Source of the DNA: Aquilaria yunnanensis
Taxonomy: Eukaryota > Streptophyta > Magnoliopsida > Malvales > Thymelaeaceae
Direction of reading: 5' to 3'
Assembly (NCBI GenBank): GCA_039654915.1
Contig: CM077593.1
Location: 114,563,413-114,627,412, forward strand
Length of the DNA: 64,000 nt
Of this stretch, positions 36,292-49,975 are shown in pieces. Below the pieces are notes generated by a model. That model was given only the letters and a program-made list of their open reading frames with translations. It had not been told where the DNA came from and searched no databases. The position numbers were made by a program, and so were the translations under genes. Each line of letters begins with the position of its first letter. The first letter of the stretch is position 1.

Positions 36292-39200
36292 CTACCCAGC
36301 AGCTGATGTAGACCCAGACATTTTCAAAGCAAAATGTGCCACGTGGTCGTTCTCAGCATCTTGATGGCTGCTTAGAATGGGGATGGTGTTGCCGTTGTCT
36401 TGCTCTTGTGTTATTCTTACTTGTCTCTGATTACTGCCTGCTGATGTAGACCCGGATACTTTAAAAGCAAAACAACCGATGCCACCGTTCTCAACATCTT
36501 GATGGCTGCTTAAATTGGGGATGGTGCTGCCATTGTTTTCTTCTGTTATTCCTACTTGTCTCTGATTACTGGCTGCTGATGTAGACCCAGATACTTTAAA
36601 AGCACGACAACTGATGTCACCGTTCTCAGCATCTTGATGGCTGCTTACATTGGGGATGGTGCTGCCGTTGTTTTCTTCTGTTATTCTAACTTGTCTCTGA
36701 TTACTGGCAGGAGTAGAGGTCTCGCAGGAGTCGGACACACCTTCTGGCCTAAGGTACCTATCTATTTGATCTTGTAGTGATGAAATCGAAAAGCTGACTC
36801 TTTCAAAACGTGGAGAAAGTTCTTCTTCCCTCTCTGGCTGGATATTCAAGTCAATTTGGCCTTTAAATGGCGAGTTTGATGACTTTATCTTATTAGGATC
36901 ACCATCAGAACCTTCGCTAATTGCCTTATTCTGGTCTGGGCTGCTACTCCCTGCAACATTGCAAGAGAGAGTCTCACCATCCAGCTTATCTCGCAATGGT
37001 ATTTGTGGCATCTCGAGTGAAACCTCTGCTTCCTTCTGCGTTTGTTTCTTCTCACGTCTTGACATCAGGGTACAAAACCGTCGCTTTACTGTTAGGCAGA
37101 CATTACAAGTACAAGCCTGCTTATGTTTGGGGCCCTTCCCACTTGGTGGCTGGATGCAGACAATGCATGAGCAGCCGGGTCTATGCCGCGGGTGCTTGGT
37201 TGTAGCCTGGGATGAAGGGAGACCATCGCCCTCTCCAGAGATTGCCAAGTTGGCAAGGGTATCCAAACCCTCCAAAGTATCAATGCTTTCTGTTTTCATT
37301 TTAGTGGCTTTCATTTTCTTAGAAACGTCTGTCCAATTTAAACAACAAACCAATTGCAGATTTAGCAATCTCGCAAAACTGCCATCCACACAAATACCAG
37401 ATTAAACAAAAACATCTCACTGCAAATTTTCCTATTATCTAGTACCTGAATCACGGTGGGCAAGCAGAACTTCAAGCTGTTGTGCAGTCAATTCTTGAGC
37501 TGCCAAACAAAAGGATCTGCGCCAAACAAAGATCGAAGTCATTTGAGCTTTTCTAAAGCACCACATATTTATGATTGCCAATTCAATTCTTTCAGTTGAA
37601 CCACCAAACTCAACCCAATTCAGCATGGCCTTTAATAGCCCAGATATCATGAAGCATAATGTAAGTAAGTGGCATCACCTTTTCATTCGGCACATTTATA
37701 CAGTACACACCACATATTTTGCAAAATACACATAACACAGATTCCCTGTAACATCTTTGCCAGTTTCCCACCAAACCCTTGCTCTACGCATAGTAAATTT
37801 TCATAAATAATCCCTTACAAAATCAATATTTTTCTTTATCAGCAACATATCCTGTAGTATATGTATATCTACAGTTTCAAAAGGTTAGGTAATCAAACAC
37901 TGCAGCCACAATTTTAAAAGCCTTGCCGATCAGCAATAATTGGAGAGAGCTTCTTGCCACGTAAGAACACAGTATCTAGCTCAACTTAACAAATGTGCCT
38001 TACATCAAGTAACATGTTCAAGACTAATAGTGCTGACATGATAGAGGAGATTGACAGAGATAAGCTCTAGGTCACAATCACTATAAAGAGCAGCATTGCA
38101 ACGGAAACAAGAGTTGAGTTTCATCAACAACTAGACAAGATTTATAGTATTTGCTTGTGCTTTTAAGGTAACTAACTCTGCCTATGCTTTGCATGTTTCA
38201 TTTCCAAGGTAAAGGAGAAAGGTTGTGGCAGGTTGACAACTAGCATAAAATAAATCAATCTATTAAAATGAAACCAGTAGGCTTCATGGGCTGGCTCTAC
38301 CAGAGTTTTCTTAGGACAATACTTCAAATCAGGAAAAAAAAAATGGCCACAATTTCGATGTGTCAACGCCAATTATTTTGGGATTGGTTGACAAGTGGTC
38401 ATAAGGTAACACAATCTATACGTATCAACTAGAAAGGCACAGCAGAGACCACTATGATTGGTAGCACGGGCAGATTTTCTGGGCAGTCCCCCAAACCTCT
38501 AATTGTTTTTTTTCATTTTAGTCCTCAATTTATTAACTGTTCTCTTTTGGTACTAAACATTTTTAAAACACTTTGTGTTAGTCCTGGACCTTTTCCAAAA
38601 CTTTCTGTTTTGATCCCTCATTGGATGGAAACCCTCAATCCAGACAGAAGTGTACATGGGCATATGAAACCCAAATTACAGAGAAGAAAAATATTGCACA
38701 ATTTATTTTTCTAAAACACAGTTACCGAACAATTAAAATTAGGATTTCAAAAGTAGAGGTTTGACAATAACATTGAGTTAACTGTTTCCATCCAATGGGG
38801 GATATACAAAACGCTTTAAAAAGGTTTAGGACCAAAGCAAAACAGTTAATTGGTTGAGTACTAAAACAAAATAATAACTAAAGCTTTTGGGCGTTGCTCA
38901 ACAAAACAATAAGTAAAGGTCTGGGACCACCCATGAAAAATATCCTTATTAGTACAAACGAATCATGGCTTTATGATGTTAAGGAAAAGCTTTCCCTTTG
39001 ATTCCACCCTTTTAGTGAAAGTGAAATTGAAGGAGCTCAATAACAGTAGAAATAAAAAATTTTGGAACACCAGATAGAATGACTAATAGGAAAATCATTA
39101 GCATGATGCTTTGCTTACCTATCTGGATCCCATGAGTTCCCAAAACAAGTCCACCTCGATGGAAGAAGAGCACTGGCTGGCAACTTGCGCCACTTAAAAC

Positions 39201-42200
39201 ACTCCTCACATTGGGCCCACTGCACCTTCTTCCTATTAAAAGGAATAAATGAAACAGTTGAAGTTCTATTACAGAGAGGGAGGTAGAGCAACGTACTCAC
39301 AGTAGAAAAGAACAAACAAATATTGCAAATGTCAGATACGATTGGCATAGTTTGCCAACAATTTCATCTCCCCAGTGCAATAAAGAATAATTTGTTCTCT
39401 CCATTAACTTCTATTCAGGAAAAGATTTCAGTTTGTGACGTTACCATCCAGATATTGTAAAGAACAAAACAAAATCCAGAGATACTTATAAAAGGACCAT
39501 ATATCATCAGACACAAGCACAAACACATGATCAAAGTGATTTACCCTTCATCGTCAATTCCAAATATTGTTGGCTTCCCAATCACTGGTGCATCCTGTAA
39601 TAAAAAATACAGAGTTGATTAGTATAAGAGAAGATGTTATGCATGAGCATGGTCAACTAATGTCATGCAATAAAGAGTTCCAGGATCCAGAAATTTGATA
39701 TTAATACAAAAAAAGGAAACCATTAGCTGCCAAAACTTCTTATTATACACAAGACAGACACATATATCATACCTCGTACTCTTCAAATTCAAACCCCTCA
39801 ATCACAACAATGCTGGATACATGATTTGGAGGTGGACGGAGCAGTCCTTGAGCTTCTTCCCATGTCACTTTTAGTTCTATCAAGTCCTCATTATCAATTT
39901 TTAAGCGCTTACTTTTTAGTCCCAGGACGCTACTCTTTCTCTTCCTAGAAATTGAAGGTTTCACATCCACTGCTTCTTTTGCCATATAGCCTGACTTATC
40001 AACCTTTGACCATGAAGTAGGAACCGCCTGCTCAGCCTGGAAAATTTATTAAAAGCAAGATTTTCCTTAGCTCCTACAAGTGATAGCTGGTTGAAGCAAA
40101 GTCACCAAATTTTGGTCAGAATTACTGACTCCATCAGGCGACACTCCATTGCTGGACTTTACTTCATGGTCCTGGAAACAAGATTACAGTAAAAATTCAG
40201 CATCTGTTCATTTGGCTAAAGCTACATAAATTACTACAAACTTTGTGCCGAATTATCTGTAGGGCTCTTTTTAGAAAGCCAAAGTCAGTCTGTACTTCTT
40301 TATGTAGTCACCATAATCATAATCATGAAACCAGTCCTTGATTGCAACTAGATTGACGTCAGTTGAGAGAAGTACAAAACGTCAATCAACATTTGACACA
40401 CATTGACATTAAAAATTCAGGCAACAAACAACGACATGCTAGTTCCCAGATGTGATGATTTTCTCATTTTTAAAGCAGTAATATTGTTGCTTTCTCTAAC
40501 TTGAAAGAAGTTCCCGTTGTTACTTCCACAATTTCTGCAAAATTTTACGCACAGTCTGTAAGCCATACTACAGCACCAAAACCAACATGTCTAGTAGTCC
40601 AAAAGTAAATATGTACATTTCACAGCACAACCCCTCCAAAAAGCCCACTTGACAGTATACTGAATTAAAAGTTTCACCTTCAAGCAGTATTATCCCACAT
40701 GGTTAAAGGGTTTGCTAGAGCTTTTGATGAACAATAAAAGCAAAGGCATCAATAACAAAACAATATTTGAATGGCTTAAGACTCTAGATTATCATTCTTC
40801 ATTAACTCTATGAGTTTCAATATTTATTAGTAAGTTCTAGGGCAATTAATTTTAAAAGAGAAAGGGTATTCTGGTAATTTTCCAGATCTGTGAGTATTCC
40901 AGAATTCATTTAGGGAGTCTTATTTTGACTCCGTTGACGTGTCCTTCCCTGATCAGTAGTTATTTAATTGCTGTAATAGTTCTCCAGGTGCTATTATGAT
41001 TTAAAGTCCTATTCGGAATAGGGCTCCAACGCTCCATATCTCCTGCAACTCCAACTCTAAACCCTAACTTCCAGACCTATCAAAAGACCTCTTCTGCTTT
41101 CCTACATCAGCTTTATACTGCAGGAAGCTTCTCTACCTATTGCCAATTAGTTTTACTTTAACACATTTTCTTGTCGCAAAATCTGCGTAGTTCGACTTGG
41201 GAAAATCAAAGTGAGCAATAAACATACATATGGACTATAATTTGCACCTCAAAAGCCTAAGCTAGAAGGTTGATACTTTCACGGATGTGGGATAAATCAC
41301 AAGCATACAATAACAACTTTCCCCTAGCCAATGACTCCACCATACATGGTCACCAAGGTCCACCATATTTTGCTGTCAATGTAGCACAGTTCCTAATCAA
41401 ACCTTGTACCACTCATTAGGGAGGCTTGACTCAAAGAAATCCACCAAGCAAGGCTAAAAAATCTTGGCAAGGACTCTCATTAAACCGAAAAAGCAAAAGT
41501 TGAATGGCCAAGGATCCATGACCGTATATAAGTATTTATTTTAATATATTTTACCTCTGGTTGCCATGAGCACATATCACCAACAATGTGTTCAATAGTA
41601 CCATCTCACATGTTTAAGTTACCAATTTTATGAGCTATATATTGACGTTAAACCTTTCCAGCTATTGCCAATCAGCTCCGGTTGGATACTTTAACATGGT
41701 CAAGGGGTTCATCAAAGCTTTGAATTGTGGTGAAGCCTCTCCACCAACAGCAAAGTGGCTTTTAGGTTGGATGCTTTAGCAAACCCTTTCTTTTTTTTCT
41801 TTTTCTTTTTTGTTACAAGGTGTTATCTTACAAATGTACATTTAAGGGTTTGTTGGAGTTCTATATTTTTGGTAAGAACTCTCAACCTGTTGCCCTATAG
41901 TAATGAGATAGATGCTTAAGCATGGTCTGAAAGCCCAAGATTGTTGTTTCTGTGGCCGCATGACACGCCAATTTTAGTTGTTTTGCCTGCCTATATGTGG
42001 AGACTAAGCTGTGTTGTCCCACATGGTTAAGCAAATGTAGGGATTGTTGCTTGATATTATGCTGAGGCCTCCCAAGCTAAGCCAATTGACTTTCGGTTGG
42101 ACACCTGAATACATTTCTTTTAATAAAGTATGATTTATGTATTGTTGACTTCGGAACTATTGATTTTGAACCACCAAAGCTTCAGTGCATTTACATTCTC

Positions 42201-45200
42201 ACTTCTCTTTTCTCTTTTACGTAAAAACCCAAACCAGCAGCAGGGAAATGCTTTGATTTTCAATGAAAAGTTAGTTCAAACCATGTAAAAACTCAGGTGC
42301 TGTAGAACATTGAGGAAACACAAAAAGTCACATGAACCTCTGATGCTACCTTTTACAATAAATGGTTCAGTAGCAAGCACATATGGAGGTAGCACAGCAT
42401 TCACAAAGCAATTGTCTGGGACTAACCTGATCAGATATTGATGCAGCCGTAGCCTTCCTGAAACCCATAAGCAGTTTCCCTCCAGGCTCCAATCGACTAA
42501 AAGTTACTGAGGGAACATAATAAAATTTCAGTTAAAAACCAATCAACCCTCAGCATGGCCAATCAAAGGAATGTCTCATACTAGAAAGGAAAATGAATTA
42601 TATGTTACTAGGCATTGAAAGAAAAAGCAAATGAACCAAAAAACATAGGTAGTAGCTGTTTGAGATACTTGAGCATTTACAAGATCTTAAAGAACCAAAA
42701 AAACACACAGGTAAGTTTGAAAAGTTTCTGAAGAAGAAAACTGGAGAGAAACAACCGAGCTAACATGTGAATAGTTCCAAATCTCTGGCACCAAGTAAAT
42801 GGAAGTAGAATCTTCAAACCACAGCTTTCAAGTGATATGAACTTGTTACCTACATCCCCAGCCTGCAATTGCATGCTCTGTATGCATGGAGTAACCCCCT
42901 CCAAAACATACATTCTACTATTGTTGTTTGGCCAGAAGCGGAACTGAAATTTCCATTCATTGCCTTTTGAATCCAGGACCTGAAGGGGTAAGCCTTCAGG
43001 CTGGGATATTGGTGGGAAGTAGGCCTGTCTCACAGTGATAGAATGTAAGCAGGTGAAAAAGTGTTACATTATTAAGCATGACAATAGCACATATCACCAT
43101 AAGAAAGGCCATGTGGCAAAGTTTGTTCCAATTTCCACAAGTATGAGAACAAGAAACTCACTACTACTTACTCTCTCAATAGCTCATCATCTATTACCCT
43201 TTTTCCTTGAGATGCTCTCAATTCTATCAAATCTGACAAATGAAAAAAAAAAAAAAGTGCCCAAGCTTTAACACCTAAATTTTCTTCGATGCTGTGGATC
43301 CCACTTAGATTGGTATGATCAACCAAGCATGTGAGAACTTTAAAAAGACAAGATAAATTTGGATATGTGTTTGTATTGGAAAATTATTCAAATATCTACG
43401 AAAAAGTGGGTGCTCTCTCAAGCATATGTAACCCTTCAAACTTGCAACAATATTTTCAAACATAGTATAACTATCAATTATAACTCAAATAAAGGTTTCT
43501 TCCCAGTGGGTTTCCATTCTAGATTAAGAATGTAGCTAAAACATGAACAACTTGAACAGGAATCAAACATGCTTAAACATTACTACAAAACAACCAATCA
43601 TCCTCAAAAGTACTTTTCGAAGATATCTTGAACCGAAGAGAAAATGCCTGACTTGGCACCATGACAACTCACTTCAGCACATTTTTTTGGTAGCACTAAA
43701 CGCCCAATTCTCCCAGCATCACTTGCACTCAGCATTTTCTCGAACAGGGGAGTAATCACAGAATTTGAGCTTTAATGAAGTTAAGTATTAAAATCGAATG
43801 AATAAAGGACCATGGGTTAATCCAGTAAACTTGTGACATACATATTATTAATCCTAAGAACAATAATAAAATTACGCCCCCAGGGGCACAGCACAATGGT
43901 TAAATGTTGTTCCAAGGTTGCGAATTCAACTCTCCACTCGGTTGCCTTTGGCTTGCAGCTTGTTGGATAGTGTCAACTCAGTAAGGCCTAGATCAGTTTG
44001 ATCACCTGCTAACATTGAATGGCCTGGACAAGTTGAGCCTGAATACCCTGATTTGCCAGGAGCAGTAGCCGTAGGGCAGGCTGCTGTTCACCAGTTTAAC
44101 ACTGGCTAAATGATGAAGGTGCTAGCCCAAGTGAAACCAGGTTGCTAGCAACCCTTGAGACCAGTGGATTCTGGGTCATTCAAAAAGAATAGTAAAATTG
44201 CTTTTAAAAAAAAAAAAATTAACTATCTTCTGCAGCACAGTTGGCACCCTAACTGATTGTAAAAATGGGGGAAGATGTAACTGTGAGAGCATTAGTACTT
44301 TTTATTAATTTATACCCACTAATGGACCTCTGAAGGTCAAACTAAGCTTCTTTTCAATATACAGCTAAAGAACATAAAAAATTGTAAAGGATATCAATGC
44401 ATTCCAAACTAATAAAGCCTAACTTTCATAAAGGATACTCGCCAGATATCTGTTGCAAATCCTGATCAGTGAATCTGGGCCAATAACGAGGAAAGCCTGG
44501 ACTACGTCCTCGGGCATCAACTCGAGGCTTTCCACTGTGCATCTGAGTATCACCTGATGATTCAGGTCCATTGTGTGGATTATCATGAAATTGTCTTACC
44601 AGCAGTGCTTGAGGGCTGGGCCGAATATGGGTTGCAAGGACTCCCATTTGGCCATTTTTTTCTTCTGGAGAAGAAAATGATGATACGGCTAATTGGGAAT
44701 TTGCTGCCTCATCCTTCTGAGGGCGCTGACAATTACTTAAATATGACCTAGGATGCTCAACATTAACCATACCTGCATATTAAATGTCCAGCCAAGGATC
44801 AACAGCTATAGTTTTCTGAATAACAAGTGGCAAAGATGTAATTTACTTTTCAGGTTGACCGTCCAGATGAACAGAAAGAATGTATACCTGCATTCCCGTT
44901 TTCAAATATATCCTGTGAAACAAGCTTTAGCATTCCATTCATAAAACTATTGGGAAAATTCTCAATTTTGTTCTTGTCAAAAGGTGGTGCAGATAAATTG
45001 TCGAGATTAGGTCTGTCAGTGCCATTAGAAGAATCAACTTCATAGTGCATTCTTTTGAATAAATCAGGTTGGGAAACAGAAGCATTAAACAAAGTTGGTG
45101 CCTGCCGCCAAGGCACAGGACCTGATCCAGCTAACTTATTCCAATTCTTAAGAGATAGGTCCTTAGATCTTTCAGGCAATGAGGAGTTGAAAAATACAGA

Positions 45201-48200
45201 AGGTGGCCACGCAGGATTTGTTCCCTGAGATAGAAGAAAATTAAAAAAATGGGAAATATAAATATAATAGAAAAAAGACATGAAGCATGAATAAACTTAA
45301 GAACAGAAAATTTGTATGCTAGAGATATTTTAAATTAAAATTCTTTTCAATTCAAAAGCACTTATCCAAAACTATTTCAGGCATGCCAGAAAGCAGTGAC
45401 TATAACTTATGCGATTTGAAATGTCAAAAACAGCTGTTTGCCATACTTTAGATGCAATAAACTGCTTTCCTTCTAGATATTATAAACAGTAGTATGAAAT
45501 GAAGTTCAAAAAACAATGAAGTTAAAGAAATGTTAGATTTTTGTCCATCTTGACATAACACACGAGAAATCAACAACCTACGTCCAACAACATATATTGT
45601 TTTGGATAAAACATGACTCACCCTTACCAGAATGGCATTTTTCTTGGCACATGCCATGCACTCAACCCCTCCTGCATCCAACAACATATATGCATGAACT
45701 GAAACAATGCATCCACAATGAACCCGCTGCAAAGGATTACCAGCCATAAGCCATTTTCACAAATCAAAAAGCAAAAACAATATTAAAAGTAGGGTGGCAG
45801 AATAAGGCACACTGCTCTATGAAATGTTCCACTGACCTTCCCACATGACTCGCAACATCTCCAACCTGAAGCTTTTGAATGAAAACTGTCACAGAATCGT
45901 CCCTCTTCATAAGCAGACCTTTGTGTGGGGGGAGGGGGGGACAAGAACCAAAGCAATACACTAAAATCAGATGAGGCATCACAATTTGGTCAAAAACCAA
46001 CACAAAATGTGACCCACAAGACAAATCAAAATAGAGAGAATAAGCTGGAGCTAATAAGTGCTCAAAAAGAATGTTTACCCTTCTCGTCTGGTGAAGCAAT
46101 TAGAGAATACTGGTGCAGTAAACAAACTTAACACAAAGATTCAGTAGAAGAACATTGTACAAAATCTCTTTCGACTGTGGAAGACTTTGGAAGGGGAAAA
46201 AAAAAAGGCTCTGCTCTTTTCTCATTTTTAAAATGCATTATTTACATTTTTACTGATCTTTGGCCTAGAAACAAAACCATTTGAAAGCTAATATTGTATT
46301 TACCTAATAATCACTTGAATCCTATTCTTTTAACAAAATAATTAATTTTTATTAGTTTTTTCCTTACCCAGCCTAAAGAATTAATAAAAAATATTTTTTT
46401 TTTTTGCATTTTACAAGTGTTTTTCCGCCTTCTTAAATATATAGTTTCAATTGGTATACAATTTGATCAAATAATTACTAATTTTTAAAAATCTCTGCTG
46501 AAAGCACAATTCTTTTAGATCTATAGGCTACTTCAAAAACATGGTAACTGTCTTAAGAAAATACAACAAATCATGTACACAACCTAGTTTCTTCAGTAAA
46601 TTTCTGCTATTTGTTCGTCTTGCTTAAAAAACAAACAAACACAAATTGCACTTTTGCTGGTCTCAGTATATTCTTTTTTGACTGCACCAAAAAATTTAGC
46701 AGAAAAAAAAAAAAAGACAGACAACATGACAGTAAGAAAGGTCAAGAGACTTTACTCATATTATTACCATAGCATATTATCAAACTTAAAGAATATATAA
46801 TCTAAAGCAGGCAGAGTGCAACTATATTGTATGTCATAGGGGTACTCGGACAGGTATCCCTAGCAGCTGTTAACCAAAGTCCAGAGTTCAACTCTCATCC
46901 CCTAGGCTCCTTGGCCTTCGATATGTATGCATATAAAACAATGAGAGGGAGAGAGAGATGAAAGTTTTTATATGATTTTACAATTCTACCTCAGGCACCA
47001 TAATAGAAAATATCTAAGTCCGCTTTGAAGCATAAAATTTTTACGTGAAAACATTAATTTAATTCTTCCCAAGAAAATACATAGCAAGCACTTTCTCATA
47101 TCCTTCAACATCCATAATGAATATCTTAAGTGTTGTTTCTGATATTTGATTCTTGCATTTCAACAAAGGAAATTTATCAGGGCTTTAACTCTTTAAGGAA
47201 ACGGCAACAAAATTTGCAAATATCAGTAACCTCAAGTTACTAAAATTGATTCTACGCCTGAACCAGCAAAAGTTTCAAGCAATTCAATTTCCTCTTTCCA
47301 CCATTTTACGATCTTGGTCAGATGAGTAAGCTGGTTCAGGCTTAGAATAATCTTGACTGGAAACTTAATTAATTTTCATTTCTTTTCGTTTCGGGAAGGG
47401 TAAAATGATCTGCTGACTATAATGTTTGAGCTTTTATTAACCCAAGAGGTGAGACCATGCAACCACTAATTCCTGAGTGGGTCGAAGATCCATTACATTT
47501 TCTAAGCATTGATTAATGTCATGGCCATCGAGCATCATATTGAGCATCATTCATTTTTGGGTATAAGCTTCCTTCACTTCTCATGTTAGTTTAATGCATT
47601 CACTTGTTCATCCTCCAAAAAGTACAGAGAACATAAGAAAGTAGGCAAACTAAACAGAGCAAAAACACAGTAAAGCCTTCTAGAATTTCCTCTGTGACAG
47701 GATACTTCCGTTTATAGGTCTTATGCGTGCTGAATTCGTCTGTTGTCAGGAAAACTGATCCTAGGCGAAGCAAATTTGTCATCTTTCAACAATTTAGTGC
47801 ATCATATCAAACCGACGCTTAATTTTTCTCTTATTCTATTGACTCCAATAACCTACAAGTTTGCCACTCAGCAAATGAGGCCTCAGACTTGCTACGGTAT
47901 TAATTGAACACAGAACCCCTCCCACGAATAGCGTGAGGCTGGAAAGACGCAGTAAAAGAAAAAAAAAACACGGTTGCATGCTGGTTTAGTCTTACGTGCG
48001 AGAGGAGGTTTTGTCCACAGAAAAACTGAAAGAGCCCAAGATCAAAATCTCTTTTCCAAGTTCAGAACTTCAGAGAAAATGAAAATTTCCTAAATTAGCC
48101 TTCCAGGAAAATCCAAAACATAACCACAACCGGAACCACTCCGCAATCCAGCAGAACTCACATTCTGTTCGACGACCAGTCCGAATATCAAACCCAAAAA

Positions 48201-48454
48201 CAACACTCGAACGTTCAAATTCAAAAGGAAAAGCAAAATAAAAAAATATGCTACTACCTATACCTTTTTCAAAAATCTAAATTCAAAACGAAGAAGTCAA
48301 CAAAGAGTCCAAACAAAAAAGCGGCTCACCCGCATCGATCACAGAGCTGGGCGAAGTCCCCGGTGCGCAGCCGCCAGCCTTTCCTCGTCCTCTCCGATTT
48401 CAGCTCGGAACACTCCGAATTGAAGCAAATCCTCAACGACGGCGAAGCCGCCAT
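36292..48454 (-). CDS. VAL/HSI2-type B3 transcriptional repressor
   Basis: Nuclear repressor that reads RY (CATGCA) elements and brings Polycomb silencing to seed-maturation genes and FLC-type targets. Fourteen exons sum to 2931 bases, giving 976 residues: 48330-48454, 45837-45918, 45628-45726, 44888-45224, 44439-44772, 43673-43769, 42850-43024, 42427-42506, 40106-40171, 39773-40036, 39545-39594, 39119-39232, 37446-37516, 36292-37328. Domains: PHD-like zinc region, residues about 10-102 ([34 protein letters not shown]); B3, about 329-430 ([34 protein letters not shown]); CW zinc finger, about 570-607 ([14 protein letters not shown]); Cys cluster near 676-710 ([14 protein letters not shown]); EAR motif IDLNIQP near 790. 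Residues after about 840 form three tandem repeats. The start at 48454 matches relatives; an in-frame ATG at 48517 would add 21 residues. The Arabidopsis VAL3 locus is the suggested counterpart by gene order. Confidence 0.93.
36298..36705 (-). repeat. Three tandem 45-46-residue repeats in the VAL C-terminus
   Basis: Units at 36571-36705, 36436-36570 and 36298-36435 (5' to 3' on the minus strand). Each begins SNQRQV and ends GSTSA(A/G), with a middle of the type NNGSTIPN and SSHQDAEN. The DNA units are 135, 135 and 138 bases and very similar. They are in frame and lie after the EAR motif. Confidence 0.92.
38465..38945. mobile_element. MULE-like or foldback element in a VAL intron
   Basis: Left arm: CAGTCCCCCAAACCTCTAAT and TTTTAGTCCTCAATTTATTA. 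The right arm read as reverse complement has GGTCCCAGACCTTTACTTAT and TTTTAGTACTCAACCAATTA. ATTGGATGGAAAC occurs in both arms, in opposite orientation. It is about 480 bases, non-coding, within the intron between exons 12 and 13. Exact ends and target duplication were not resolved. Confidence 0.6.
40172..42426. other. Large VAL intron (intron 8)
   Basis: 2.26 kb without a conserved reading frame. Repeated phrases about leaf-like CAATTGGACACCT / GGTTGGAT(A/G)CTT (41.68, 41.76 and 42.10 kb) suggest an old repeat, but no transposon boundaries could be drawn. Confidence 0.35.
43876..44187 (+). mobile_element. SINE in a VAL intron
   Basis: A 312-base element opening GCCCCCAGGGGCACAGCACA followed by ATGGTTAAATG, a tRNA-like box A. 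GGTTGCGAATTCAAC about 25 bases further on is a decayed box B. Direct repeats of 14 bases flank it: AATAATAAAATTAC at 43862-43875 and AATAGTAAAATTGC at 44188-44201 (12 of 14 match), as expected for LINE-driven insertion. It is in the intron between exons 5 and 6, antisense to VAL. There is no coding capacity. Confidence 0.65.
46836..46960. mobile_element. Possible SINE fragment in VAL intron 1
   Basis: GTACTCGGACAGGTATCCCT and AGAGTTCAACTCTC resemble tRNA-derived promoter boxes. No clear tail or target duplication was found, so this is only a candidate. Confidence 0.3.
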
Positions 48455-49975
48455 CGGCGTTTCACCGGCCAACCGAAATCCCCAACTACCTGCCTTCACG
48501 AGGACAGACCGCAACAAGAAACACGCATGATTCAGAATAATGGAGATTAGAGGAGGATCTTCTCGGCAATCATGGCAGAGGGAGAGTGGTTTTTCATGAG
48601 AAAGAGAAAGGAAGGGTTAGAGAGAGAAAGAGTGAGGGGGAGCATTTATGTGAGAGAAAGTGAGTGCGTTTTTATATTGCAAAATTCTACACACATAAAA
48701 TAGTAATGCTGTTTTCTTCTGTTGTCCGGGCTTAAAAGACACGTCGAGTCCGTCGCTCTACTTTGGGCGAACCTCGGAGAAGTTATCAACGTTTTTTAGA
48801 TTCGACGAATTGGCATAAAATATTCATTTTATGTCGATTGCACCATCGTAGGCCTTCCTTCGACAGTTTTGCGGTGCATAAAGTTGAAGCCACTTTTGTT
48901 TTTAATATCTTCCAAAGCTATCTTTCAAAAGCATTTTATACATAATCCAAAAAATGCTTTAGAAAGCCGATCGTTTAGTTTACATTAATTTTATCAAAGA
49001 ATGTTAAAACAAAAAAAAAAGATTAAAAAGGTCGTCTCTTATTCTGATCTTGTTAATTTTGTCACGTATTGTCTTGTCAAAACCCTCTTTTTTTGAAAAA
49101 AAAACTTTGACTGAAATAGATAAAGGTTCATGAGAAAGGTAAAGTAGATTACAGCTGTAGTTATAGTAACTCCGTCACAGGATTAATAGGCTAATCTACT
49201 ATATGAAAAAATTAGAGTTAACCCGTGGGGTTGGTTAAAAGGGAATTAATGAGAAAGATGAGTGGGTTGATTCAGAGTTGGACGCTTTAATACTTTCTTT
49301 TTATCTCCGGCGTCGTCGTTTTCTCGCCCTACACTACTGTCCAATGTTTGGATAATCCGAATAAAAAAGGATTTAAAATTCCACCTTCCATCGAGGAGTA
49401 GCCCCGGATGGGGGCACTCCCGTCTTTTCAAACTTCTGCCCCAGGTTACGTGTGTGTGCTCTGACTTGTTTTGAACTGGCGTGTTGCTTAAAGTTGCACG
49501 TATAAAAAGTTTATGGTACTACGTAATAGTATAATAAAAAACTGAACTTTCTCCATTATTGAATGCTAGAAGGCTTAGGTTAACAGGTGGTTTAAGTTGC
49601 ACTTGAGGTCTAAAAAATTCTACCAACTTGTGACACTGCCAATTTTTAGGTAATCACAAATTCACAAGACCACGGCCCTAGGACTTTCTATCAATTTCAA
49701 TCACTTTTTACTGTAACAAACCCATAAAATTCACTTCTTTTACTTTAAATTATATAGGCTTAGATTAATTAGATAATGGGAGGTGGTTTCAGCATTAAAA
49801 GTGTTCATTAAGTTATAATTTTTATATAGCTTTTAAAGATATATCAATAAGCCTAAGTGATTTTTATTTTCTTGAACTATAGTAACTCATGAACTATATA
49901 GCACATCAAATCAACTTGGAACTGCCTCAATAAATTTTAACTTTCAAAGTATGAAAAATAGACCCCTTTAATTTA
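48455..49975. other. VAL promoter region and AT-rich spacer
   Basis: Immediately upstream of the VAL start is a GA-rich leader (about 48595-48665, GAGAGAAAGAGTGAGGGGGA). A purine-rich 5' leader is common in regulatory plant genes. TATATTG-like motifs lie near 48675. Beyond 48.75 kb I see no gene. Confidence 0.45.
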
